DNA of 64,000 nucleotides, taken from positions 124,001 through 188,000 of the forward strand of contig VXCM01001396.1 of NCBI GenBank assembly GCA_014773175.1. Direction: 5' to 3'. The notes beneath the pieces were generated by a model. That model searched no databases. It was not told where the DNA came from and was given only the letters and a program-made list of their open reading frames with translations. Below, piece by piece: positions 12,054 through 24,700 of the stretch. The DNA comes from Lucifuga dentata (Eukaryota > Chordata > Actinopteri > Ophidiiformes > Bythitidae). Within the stretch, counting starts at the first letter, position 1, and each line of letters begins with the position of its first letter. The translations under genes and the position numbers were made by a program.

Positions 12054-15000
12054 CAAATCTTACAGGCTGTAATAAATAGCTTTTCTGGGCTGTTTTTTTT
12101 TTTTTGTTTGTTTGTTTGTTTTTGTTTTTGTTTTTTTGCCCTAACATTTCATTCAAGCGCACCCACCTGTCGTACACGTTGAGCAGCCAGTTGAGACACA
12201 TGTCAACGCAAAGAGGAATGTTGACCAAGATGGTCCTCTCTTCCTCCAGCCTCTCGTACAGAGCCGTCAGAGCGTGGATCACCTCAACCACGTCCATCAC
12301 ATGCTCCCCCTGGTTGAGCTCCTGTTCCCGAAACACCTCCCCAAGGCTGCCCAGTGCCATTAATTCCACTAAACACACACATTTAAACACAAACATATAC
12401 AAACCAATTTGTATGTGCACATGCTTACACATTAAGGAATACGGACAGATGAGAAAAATCAGCTCATCTCTATTCAGCTCTGGAAATTTTGTAATTACAG
12501 AAAAATATGCAGATATGGTTATGCAGCGCATGTGCTCAGTATCTATGCTCACTCATACATTACTGCACACTCACAAAGACACACATAGAACAGGATCCTC
12601 ACCTCACAAATGAGAGCACAGGCAGCAGTGTTTATTCACCCTTTTTGCCCACTTAAGCCCTTCCAGATGTTTCAAGAGCATGTGACGCAAATTTGATTTA
12701 GCTCCTCTAAACTAATTTGATGGCCTGTCCTTAGGAGTGGAGCTAAAAGGGTCTCCATGAACGCCAGGTATAATTGGATAGCACGGTAATGAGGTAGCAC
12801 AGAGAAGAGTGTTCTAAAGGTTGAGAGAGAAGCACCAAAAATATATTACAGATGGGCTCTTACACAGCAATGCTCAGTCATTAGTGAAGAGAGAGAGAAT
12901 TCTGCAATTATTATGGCAGCTTGGCAATTAAATTCTGTAATGATATCAACTGCGGATCAGAGAAGGGTGAGCTAAGAGATCAGACAAGAGAAAGGAAGAG
13001 AGAAAGCATGAGGTTTTTGCAGTAGTACAATCACACTGACCTTTTATAACAGCATCTAAAGACAGAAAAAAATGAGTCAGAGGGAGGAAGATTGCAAGTC
13101 AGGGCAGAGAAAGTGTGAAAAAGAATATTGGCCACCTTCAGTGAGGCCACAGCCACAGGGCTGATCTGGGTTTGTGGATGGAGAAGGCAGAGATGGAGGG
13201 AGGGAAGAGGGGAAAGAAAGGTTGAAATGAGGTGGTGAGGAACTGAGAAACCAAGGAAAGATTGTGAGGAGAGAGAATGAAGACTCATGAACTGTTCATG
13301 GCAGAGAGCAAAAGAGTATCTGCCGCAGGAAGATAGTGTACCAAGAGCTGTGACTCTGAAGGAGAACTTATTTATGTCTCAGTCATGCGGCAAAATCTAA
13401 TTGCTTTCTCTTTTGTACATCAAATGAACCAATTAATAGCTTTAATTACCTAGCATGCCTGTGATGGAAATGATGAGAGAATCTGGTGGTCGAGTGGTTG
13501 TAATTACTCTTGGATTTATCAATACTTTTGATCGCTGCATTTTCGAGCTGTTGGTAACAGTGCAGCAAATTCCCTCAGTTATCTTTCCAGAGCGGATTGA
13601 TGATCCCGTCGATAAAAAGGATAAAGAAACATATCATAGCAAATCACAAATCCCTGAAGGCAGCTTGTCATATGGGGTCAAAAATCACACTGAGTGACAA
13701 TATACAGCACATATCATATACCTAAGAGATAGAAATACCATCCCCAGATTACTAATACGTACATCTCAGTGCCTTCTGAACTCGCCGTAGCTTCATAGCT
13801 GTTCTGTATGCTGAGAACTTGATGTTGTTCAGATCCGCTGATGGGAGAAGATAAAAAAAGAGATTAGAGTAAATGAAAAGATGAGAGAAAACAAAGCCAC
13901 CCTGCACCTCTCCATCTCATAATGACAGAATTAGTCCACCATGACTGTCCCCTATTGATACCTCACTTAGGCCCTGTCCACACTTATATGGATATTTTAC
14001 AAAACAAATATTTTTCTCTGCGTTTTTGCCTCTCATCCACACAAACGGCATTTTAGGCCACTAAAACGGAGATTTTTTTAAAAACAGCTTCTAAAGTGCA
14101 GATTTTAAAAAACTCGATTTTCTGTGTATCTGCGTGGACATGAAAAACGGAGCGTTTGGGAAACGATGATGTCAGAACTAAACTTGTGTATGCGAAGTTG
14201 CTTGTAATGAGCATGCGCCAGAAACAATAACAACAACAATGGCGGAGACCATGTACCAGTTTCTTTACCAGTTTCTTGGTTAGCAATAGCAGTCACAAGT
14301 TTACAAGTTAACTTGGCATTGCTGCACTTTACCAGCATTTTGATTTCAGCTTTGCCATAGCACAATAAATAAATTAAAATGAACAACAAATTTGATCCAA
14401 CTACCTCCAACTGTTTTTGTTTTTCAGTTACTACCGCCACAGAAATACGTTAAGTACGCATGCTCAGAATATTCTCCTCTGTTATTTGACCTGTTGATTG
14501 ATTCAGACTTTATTGTTTATCACCACCTGCTGGCCTGGCATGCATTTGTAGCCATTTGAGTGTTCTCGTGTGGACAGAGATATTTTGTAAAACGATGCTT
14601 GTGTGGACATAATTTTTTTTAAAGTGGTGGGGGAAACTATACATTTAAAAAAATATCCGTATTAGTGTGGACTAGGCCTTAGTCTTAGCAGGACTATGGT
14701 ATAATGTATTTGCAACATTATCTGAGCTTGTGTCTATCTCTGGCTGAGCGTCCATGTTCCTGTGAATGAGTGCACCTATCGCATCTGCAAGCTCCCCGTG
14801 TCAGATCAGATTAACAGCAAGACACATGAAGTCGTTTAATCACAATTAATTAAAGACAGGGCAAAAAGCAATCTCAGTGCTGGCAAATTAGGCCTCATAG
14901 GTTAATGACAGTAGTGATGTAGTCCCTAAGGTGTCTGAAATACAGGGTTGTTAATGAGCTGTGTGACAGAGCCTTCAAAGCAGAATCCAAGTGCAGCCAC

Positions 15001-15501
15001 GTTACTGTTGCTGCTGCTGCCCAGCGGGAGTCTGAGGCGATTGAGCATGACTCAGAAGGTGCTTTAATTGTCTCCTCACTCACCTAGTGCTTGATACAAT
15101 TCTGTCATCTTTGGATGGTCCCAGCACGTTGTCTGAGCCTGATGGCTGTGAGAAAACAGAGAGGGGAAAAAAAAATAAAAACCTCCAGACCAAAAAGATC
15201 AAGGCAGAATGGAGTGCAAATGAGCTGAAGGAGCAGAGACAGGCAGGTATGTCAGATAGCAAAGAGAAAAAGATCAGAGGGTGGTAAGTGAGACAGAAAG
15301 AGAAAAATGAGAGGAAAGAAAAGGGCAGGAAAGGGCAAATGCTGTTTACAAGAGATTGGAGGCCTGTAAAGGGGAGACATACGTCAAAGACGATAAAAGG
15401 ATCATATTCAGGCATCACACTGCGAGGTACCACTCCTGTTCTGCTGGACACATTCTGCCAGTAACTTAAAATGCTTTAAACAGAGATAGTACACCAGCAA
15501 G

Positions 15502-15550
<49 letters not shown>

Positions 15551-16428
15551 NACACCCTCCTCTGCGCCCAAAGGCTCCATTAGCACATCCAGCATTGTAC
15601 AGTACAAAAAAAATAAATAAATAAATCCAATATATAAAGAAAAAGACAAAGCAAAATGAGAAATCCCAAAGCAGAGAGTTTGCCAGGGCCCGGAGCCATT
15701 TGAGCAGGACTCATTATTACCTGAGTGAGTCCATTGATTGGTACCCAATAGAGTGCGAGCCAGATGTCCCGCTCCCACCCATGTAGAGTTATACATCCCA
15801 TAAGGAATTAACTAGCAGACAGCAGGAGGACAACACAAGACAAAAGAGCCATGAGACTCTACTGAAATTGATTAAGAATAGAAATATATAGTCTGTAGGG
15901 GAATATATTGTATAAATTCATGCACACTAACAAACACATACACATGAGAATATCTTCTGCCCCTCGCATGCACCAACACACAAAAATTCACAGTCCACCA
16001 ATTAAAACCAGCAGCACTCCAAAGATGAAATTGTATTGAGGTAAACAGATAAATGTTTGGATGGTCAGCCAAGCATGGCTCATAATGGCTCAATAGAAGC
16101 CAAACCATTTAGTATTTATCTGCTCTCTAATGGCAACTTAATACAGCGTCTGGACAAAGAAAAGCTTTTTTCCAAATAAAATCTTTGAATACATGAGAAT
16201 ATGTACTTAGAGGAAGAAAACATCTATTGCATTCTTGGATTTGTACAAATGGACCATTAAACTCACAACTATAGACTGCATTCTATTTCTCAAACCATCG
16301 TTTAGTAGGAGGAGGAAAGTCTTGCCAAATGCCCACACAAAAACAATTTCCAAACTTCTTTGTGATTTGAGTAGAGAGTATTAAAGCAGATTAAAACAGA
16401 TGCTCCAAGTGCTGCGAAATTCTACTGC

Positions 16429-16485
<57 letters not shown>

Positions 16486-18798
16486 TGACTTACTTGATGT
16501 AGTAGGGCACTTTGTTTGGGGAGATGGCACGCTCCCATGGTATCTGCACTGAACCTGTGCAAACAGAGATTAAATCACTTTTAAAATAGGCATCATCAAG
16601 CATGAAAAGGCTTTGTGCACATTGTCCGTGATACATGTCCAGACACTGTCAATTCACATCATCTTAACAGAGGTGCTGTGGTGTACAATGGGAGCAGCAA
16701 AGCCAAAGAGACAAGTATTGTCCATGTTCCATGGAGTGTTGGTTTGTTTGGCATGGAATAATAGAATACAGGAGATGGAGGAGTGAGACGGGTTGACTGA
16801 AGCATTTTTGCCAGCGTTCAATCTAATGGATTCAACTGAGGATCGGACGATGGTGAGGCAGACAATCCACACTAACACAATGAAAATCCACATTCTGTCA
16901 TTTTCCATTATGTTATTTTGAAGGCACAATGCAGACTGTTCTTAGTGTCTCTGTGTACTGTACATGAAAAACACACACAAATACATGGGATGCGTTAGTC
17001 ACACAAATTCACACATCTAATGTAGCGTATGATGCATAAAATACAAGCACACCGGTGCAGAAAAACACACAAATGCAAACCCAGACATTCCTGCAGGCTG
17101 TAGTGAGCTGAGCTGGCAGTGGTGAGCTATATAAGCCCCACTATGGCATCACTGAGCCAGTGTGACAGCAGTAAAACTGGATGGGGCTGGTGAGGACACA
17201 CAAGCATACACCCACTCAGACACACTCACACACAAAGCCCTGCAATGCTCAGCTCTTCTGTTTCATCATCAGCTAAACTAGGTAATATAAAACACTTTTT
17301 TTTTTTNCCCCCCCCCCCCCCCCCTGCAGCCTTTGAAGAACAGCGCATAAAACAAAAGACAGAATTCAAAACTATGTATCTCTATTCAAATGAGAGCAAT
17401 GACTGCGTTGTGATGAGCATCGCAGTGGGATGCTTTATAACAACCGTCTGCTACAATAGATGAAGACAGAGGAAGAAAGTCTGCCAGTTTCACCTTGAAC
17501 ACAAACACACACAAAGATACACACACAAACTGCATTTTATCCCCTTATCACACCGTAATACACCTAACCTCCTTCTCATGCCCATGCTCTCTGAGACAGT
17601 GGCGAGGCGTAACACGATGCAGACTGGTGAGTCATGAGTCACCAACTTGAAAAAAACAGAGGATGAGTTATCTTACTGGAGAGAAAATGCTGCGATCCAG
17701 GACCGAAGTCTCTATGTGCATCCTGGAGCTGCTTCAACCGCTCCTCTATGGAACCCTGAGGAGACACACACATTGTCAAATCAAACGGAATTGTTCAGTT
17801 CATCCCTCTCTATCGCAAATCCATTAAACAAAAATGTACGCAAACACACCAACTGCTTCTCCTCCATTAGTCAACTACAGGATATAAATTCTGTCTTTTT
17901 CCTCTTTTATTTCTCTTGATGGACTCTGGAAGTCTTTTGAAGAGCAGCAAGGAGGAAATGAATAGAGAGATTAACAAATTAATATACTTGAGACTAGGAC
18001 AATGATGCTGGTGGGAGAGGAAACTGAGGAGGGGTGTGTGTGTGGGGGGNNNNNNNNNNNNNNNNNGGGGGTTCATTCATTGTGTTGCGTTGTGTCAAAA
18101 AGCATGAAGACTGAGATGATATAATTAATTTGTCATCGCCTTTGTAACAACAATTCTCATCGGTTATGATTCCAACCAAATGGGATTTGGTAAACTAATC
18201 CTAATTTATTTGAAAGGTATTTGATGTGGCGCATGAATCATTGTCAGTTAGATGTTGGAATTCAACCGCAAACAATGGGTGTGAATCCTCTGCAGATACA
18301 GAGGCAAAGATAAATAGAAATAGAAATAGATAATGGAGAAAGTGGGAGAAGTTTTCAAACTTCAAAGAGAAGCAGAGGCAATGAGGTGTAATGTGTGAGG
18401 TTAGATGTAAAAACTAAGCATCTCACCCAGAAAATAAAACAATAATCTGAAATATTATATTAACTGGTTAGGACGACATACTGCATTATGCCGAGACAAT
18501 ACCACCAACTGCGTTGTGTTGTATGTCAATTCAGGCTAAGGAAGACAAATGACTAAATTATGCATGATCGACAAATATTAGGAAATCAAATTTGGAAATG
18601 CATTCCACTGGCATCAGAACATCCAATATCAGCAAGTCGCACAGCACAGGGCTTTAGCATTTATCATTTTAATTAATAGAAAACTAGGACAGAGAAAGGA
18701 AAGGTCTCTCCATTCTTCGGTGCATCTTTTTATAAAGAAACAAATTAAAACAATATGTGAAATTGGGACATTAGCAGGACAAAACAGAAAGAATAGAT

Positions 18799-18846
<48 letters not shown>

Positions 18847-19175
18847 GAGGAGTATTTCGTGCTTTTTTTGTTGACTCTCATTTACTCAGAGCAGCAAATG
18901 TGAACAATTCAATAAATTTCACTTGGAGAAAAAGGGCTAAAGTTTGTGTTTAAGCAATTGACTTTATGTTTCAGTTGGAACAGAGGGCAGAGAAAATTGT
19001 TTAATCAAACCCACATTGAGTCTACTCTCTCCACATCTGTCCTGTTAAAGGACCATACCAATGGCCACCGTGCATGTTTGAGCCCAATATATACAATCCA
19101 CACATTACATTATTGAACCATTTACTTTAGTGGTAAATTTCAGAATTTTTTTTTCCTACCTTCCAGACTGCCCTT

Positions 19176-19207
<32 letters not shown>

Positions 19208-21681
19208 GTCAAAGTAACTTTATTTAATCAATCCAACATTTAGCTGCATGGAAAACAATGTATGTCTCCAGGGAAGAAGACGGTTTTTACAGAGAAATTA
19301 TAACAACTGTCCCCTTTATAATCATGCGTAAGTGTTAGAAGTTGAAACACTGAATATAAAGGTGTATCACCTGAAAATTTGATTTTAAAAGATTAGGGGA
19401 TTTTGAAAAAAATAACAGGAAAATGTAAATATGGTTTTATGTTTTGGAAATTGGTTGTCAGTAAAGTAATATGCATGTGCTTTGTATATATTGGGTTCAA
19501 ACATGCATGGTTGCTGGTATGGTCCTTTAAACTCTCTTCAGTTCAATTCAATTCTGTTTTTCTCCTCTCCTCTCAGAAATTATGCAAAATCATGATTCAG
19601 GGAGTGGCGCGTGTGCAAAACAAGATACTGGAAGTTAATTTCTGGGACTTGTTGGGAAGAATATTGTATTTGTCATGTTGATAAGACAAAGACAGAGGAA
19701 ACTGGTGAAGAGGCCACAAACAACTGTGGCTGCAAAGAAAGTGTCATGAAGATAATCTAGCAGGAACAGGCTGGTCTGTGATGAGGTGCGGTGCAGGCTG
19801 AGCAGGTTTTGTTGTGTTGCAGGGGCAGTGAAATCAGAGTAATGCTCACTGGATAATGCATCCATACATTAAGCTAAGTGCTGACAGGAGGACAAGTCAT
19901 GTTTAATGAATCCAAGGCACTTTACTCTTTAAAATTTCAAAAGGCTTTAAGAGGGACAGAGTGTTTTTGGTCTCATTGACATCTTACTCCTTGAATAAAT
20001 ATACAGTCATGAACTTGCATAAGTTCAAATCTTGTCTGTCGTATTTCTCACTTTGGTTTAATGATGATTCATTTTAGCTTTAAAATATTTCACCCAGCAG
20101 GGCTTTCTGTATCTATTGAGGACAGAGGCTGGTGTGTGAAGACTTTTGATGGCTGACCTTTACAGTGTTACTATGCTTAATACTCAACTGCAGCTGCTTC
20201 ACTGTAAAAGCTTTCAAGCAAAGAGATTTGAGCATGGCTTGAAATGCAGCTACAGGACATGTTGAGTCACTGATGGTATCTCAGCAGAGATAAGTTTTTT
20301 GGTTTTAACTGAGGTTAGAAGTTCTGCATTTTAACATTTTTTTGCTGATTATTTTTGATGAAGAGCAATGGATGATTATTTGGGTGAACTTTAAACCTCC
20401 TCAGACAACACTTACTTGCTAAAACCTGTAACATCTAGATTCAAGCTACTTGACTAACCATTACCATGACTATGTCGATCATTGTTTATATTTCAGACTT
20501 AGCATGTGGTGAATTCACCCACTAACGTAGCTTCTGTGTGAGTTGACACATCAGTGATCCCTCTGAGTAAATCAGGAGAACTCACATTTATCTATCGGCT
20601 CTCAAAAAACTCTCTGATCTCCCTCTCAAATTATACCGCAGGTTGGTACCAACACACTCTGCCCTTTATCCTGACCATCCCCTAATACACTCCCTGATCC
20701 TCCTTCAGCTCAGAGAGATTTAGGAGGGACAAAGCAGTAGAAAACCAACACGTCAGCACCATGAGAGCCTCAAGTGAAACTGTTCTGAAGAAACTGCAGA
20801 TAGACAAACAATACACACAGGATCACACTGTTATGCCTGGTGTTTGACCACAGCAGAAGAGGCTGCTAACAATGTCAAACAGTTAACAAAGACTTGGCAC
20901 TGAATGATACCTGAAGCAGCTTCCATCTGCTGTTGAGATGGTCCAAGTCACGAGCGTTCTCCATCGACAAATGGACATCAGAGATGGCCAGCTGATGTGC
21001 CAGATCATTGATGTGCTTCATGCCCTCCTTTACCTGCGTCAACTCCTCCTTAAACAGCTGCAGTGGTATGAAACCGAGAGCAAGAAAGATACACAGCAAG
21101 AGACAGAGAGAAGTAGAAAGAAGCAGAAGAAAAACAAAACATACTAAATGAAGAAAAAGATCAGACAGAAGGAAAGAAGACATACATTAGTCCACAAACA
21201 GATAGTCTGCAGGACCAACCTCTAAATCTATTAAGTAGACTAAATCAAATGAAATGCAATCCATTATAACTGTCAAGTCTTTTCATAAAAAACAATTTGG
21301 CAACAGCCATACAGTAATCACAGTGGAAAGGTGTGTGATGATAGTAGACCAGAACCAGACTCTCATTATGTGAGATTTAATACATGAACAAGGAAATAAA
21401 GGGAAACCAGGTAATTTATACAATAAGCATTGTCTAGATGCAATATCTGAGTGTTTGAGTGTGTGTTGGTCCATTTGCTGCTGTTTGTGTCCCAGTCATT
21501 TGGCAACACAGGTAGTGTGTAATCATTTTTTTTAACTTGTTCTTTTGTAGTGTGTAAAAAAATCTGTTAATATTAAAAAGATTTTTCCAAACTTATGCTT
21601 GAAATTAACAACAACAAACACCAAATTTTATTTATATAGCACTTTTCAAAACAAAGGTTACATAGTGCTTTACACACAGTG

Positions 21682-21726
<45 letters not shown>

Positions 21727-24700
21727 AACAGAAAAAAATTAAAAACAACATGGATAAAAATAACAAATAATAATAAAATTTAAATAAATAAATAAAAAAT
21801 AAAATTGCATCAAACTATGACAGGTAAAGGACAAATATAAGTCCCATAAGCCCATAAAGGATGAGTTTCAGCCATAAAAGGCAGATACAGGTCACATAAA
21901 AGCCAGAGAAAATAAATGGGCTTTGAGAAGCTTTTTAAAAATATGTACTGAGTCGGCTTCTCTGAGACTCTGAGGGAGGTTATTCCAAAGTTGAGGCAAT
22001 GACAGCAAAAGCTCAGTCACTTTTTGTTTTCAGCCTAGATCTTGGGACAGCCAATAAATGCTGATTTGCAGATATGAGGGTCCTCTCAGAGGTCAAAGGG
22101 CATAATAACTCTTTTAGATATAGGGGACCCTGACCATGTAAAACCTTACATGTCAAAAGTAAAATTTTAAAATTGATCCTAAAAGAGATGGGAAGCCAGT
22201 GGAGTGAAGCTAGAACTGGGGTAATATGCGAGCTACGTTTTTGGTTTTGTTAAAAGCCTTGCTGCAGAATTCTGAATTAGTTGAAGCCGGGCAACAGAAA
22301 ATTTGCTGAGGCAAGTGAATAGAGCATTACAGTAATTGAGATGTGACAAGATAAAAGCATGGATAACTCATTCCAAATCCTTATGCTGAATGAAACATCT
22401 AATTTTTGCAATGTTTGGTAATTGGAAAAAAAAAAAAAAAACCAGGACTGAATCAGAGACTTCACATAAGCATAAGCCTCAAACTTAAGGTTTGGATCAA
22501 ACATTACTCCCAGATTCTTTACATAGGGTTTGATCTTCTGAGATAGAGGACAAATTAGGCCAGAGAAACAGTGAGTATCAGCATCTGAACCAGTACAAAG
22601 AATTTCTGTTTTGTCACAGTAAAGTTGCAAAAGTTTTGGGACATCCATTCTTTTATTGCAGTAAGGAAGTTATTGGTTGTAGCTAGCTTCTCGGGATCAT
22701 TCTGAGTGAAGGAGATATAAGGCAGCGTGTCATCAGAGTAAAAATGATAGGAAAATATCGAAGTGATGAATGACGTGACCAAGGGGTTGCATGTAAACAG
22801 AGAACAAAATTGGACCAAGGACTGAGCCTTGCGGCACACCACATGTTAAAAGAGCTGACAAGGAAACATAATCGGATACCAAGACAGAAAAGGATCTATT
22901 TGACAGATAAAATTTAAACCATTCATACAGTCCCAGATATACCCACCCACCTTCTGAGCCTATCAGGTAGGATACCATGATCAGTAATGTTGATATCAAG
23001 AAGGAGAAGAGCAGAGGGATCGCCAGAATCAGCATGCATCGGAATGTCATTTGTGACACGCAAAAGGGCGGTCTCTGTTGAGTGGAATGGAATCTGGATT
23101 GAAATTTATCAAAAATGCTATTCTTTTCCAAAATCTCTACAAGCTTAATGGAAACTATTTTCTGTAAAAAAAAAAAAAAAAAAANAAAAAAAAAAAAAAA
23201 AAATTGAGAGGAAAGATAGTTTGGAAACAGGTCTGAAATTCTGCATAAGTGAGGGATCTATGTTACTTTCTTTAGTAATGAGGTGATAGTTGCCTGCTTA
23301 AAGTAATCGGGAACACAGCCACTGACAAGATAGCTATTGATAATCGAATGCAGACATGAGCCGATTATTTCAATGATCTTCTTCAAAAAAGATGATGGTA
23401 CAATATCTAAAGGGCTGGAGGATGATTGCATTTGAGAATAAAGAAACAAGAGCTAACTGAGAAATTTGACGGAATTTAGACAGAAGAACTACAGAGTTAG
23501 GATTATTTGAGATTGGTATAACAGAGGGGATGATTCAGGAACGGATGTCACTTATTTTATCAACAAAGAACTTCAGAAAACTTTCACAGTCCTGATTCGA
23601 TTGTATGAATGAAGTGAAGGAACTGTTGTCTAACAAAGACAACAAAGACAGGTAACAAAGCCCTAAAAAAAGAAGATGCAATTATCTAAAAACTTTGTCA
23701 GGTGAAACTATATCTTGTTTTTATTTTTGGGCTTTCTGCTCTTTGACAGTACACAGTGAAGAAAGAGGAGATAGTAAAAGACTGGGAGTGAAAAGTATGA
23801 GAGGAGATTCAAATCTATCACAGCTGTGACTACATGGTATGGTACTCAGCAAACCAAGCAGCAAGGAGAGCCTGAGGTGACAGGCAACATTTGAGGATTA
23901 CTGCACAACTTTCATTTCTTCTTTTGGATGTGGTGTGAATGACAGGACTGTGCAAACATGAATAGCACCAAACTGTTTAATTTGATGACAGAAAAGCACA
24001 CTGGAGGCCTCATTGTGATGCAAAAGGTGCAAGATGGAACAAATTAACAGGTGTCTAAGCACACAGTGCGCAGTATAGTCCTTAATTAAGAAATGGAATT
24101 GTATTAGTGCCATTCCATGCTGTGGGGGGCACAAAATGATCTCAAATTTAGAAGTGATGGGAAAAGAGGCTTACCATCCATAGAATGACAGTGGAAGCAA
24201 TAAAGAGAAGGCAAAGAAGATGGAGAAGGAGATTCCATGTTTGTTTTCTAAATCAGAGTAAGAAGGAAAACTGAGAATTTTCTCTGTTTATTAAACATAT
24301 GCAGAGTTTAGATGTGCTGCTCCAACAGCAGAGTAAGTATCGAAAAAAAAAAAAAAAAANAAAAAAAAAAAAAAAAAGACTCTGGACACTCATCCCTAAC
24401 TGCTGACGCAACCAATCATGTGATATTAGTATCAGAGGTATCAAAAAGGACAAAAGACAAAAGTTCGCTTTTGGCATCCTGCACAAAGAACACCCAAAGA
24501 GCCTGAATCATTGTGTCTTGACCCTTGCAAAATGTCTTTTTTTCCCCTAAAATTTCCCTGATCCTTGTATGAAGTATACTAAAAGCTTGAAGGTGTGCAA
24601 ACATCAACAAGAACAAATAAATGGTTAAAAAAAAAAAAAAAAAAAAATTTCCAGAACTTTACTTTAAATTGCATTGCCTATAAGAACATGATATGAGAAA

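Larger units (their letters stand above)
15146..16493 (-). other. drp2: drp2 intron 8 (1.3 kb)
   Basis: Non-coding. Two (CA)n microsatellites, one (16432-16480) ending 13 bp from the exon 8 donor. Remainder AT-rich. Confidence 0.85.
17756..20910 (-). other. drp2: drp2 intron 6 (3.2 kb)
   Basis: Non-coding. Contains a 17-base N gap at 18050-18066 inside a G-rich run, (GA)n at 18802-18841 and a complete TTAA-flanked MITE (19049-19526). The rest is AT-rich. Confidence 0.85.

Noticed and set aside
12104..12613. 169-residue plus-strand open frame
   Set aside because: It is the antisense shadow of drp2 exon 11. The minus strand carries the conserved EF-hand sequence.
17867..18179. Frames with runs of X
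   Set aside because: They cross the 17-base N gap at 18050-18066 and have no independent support.
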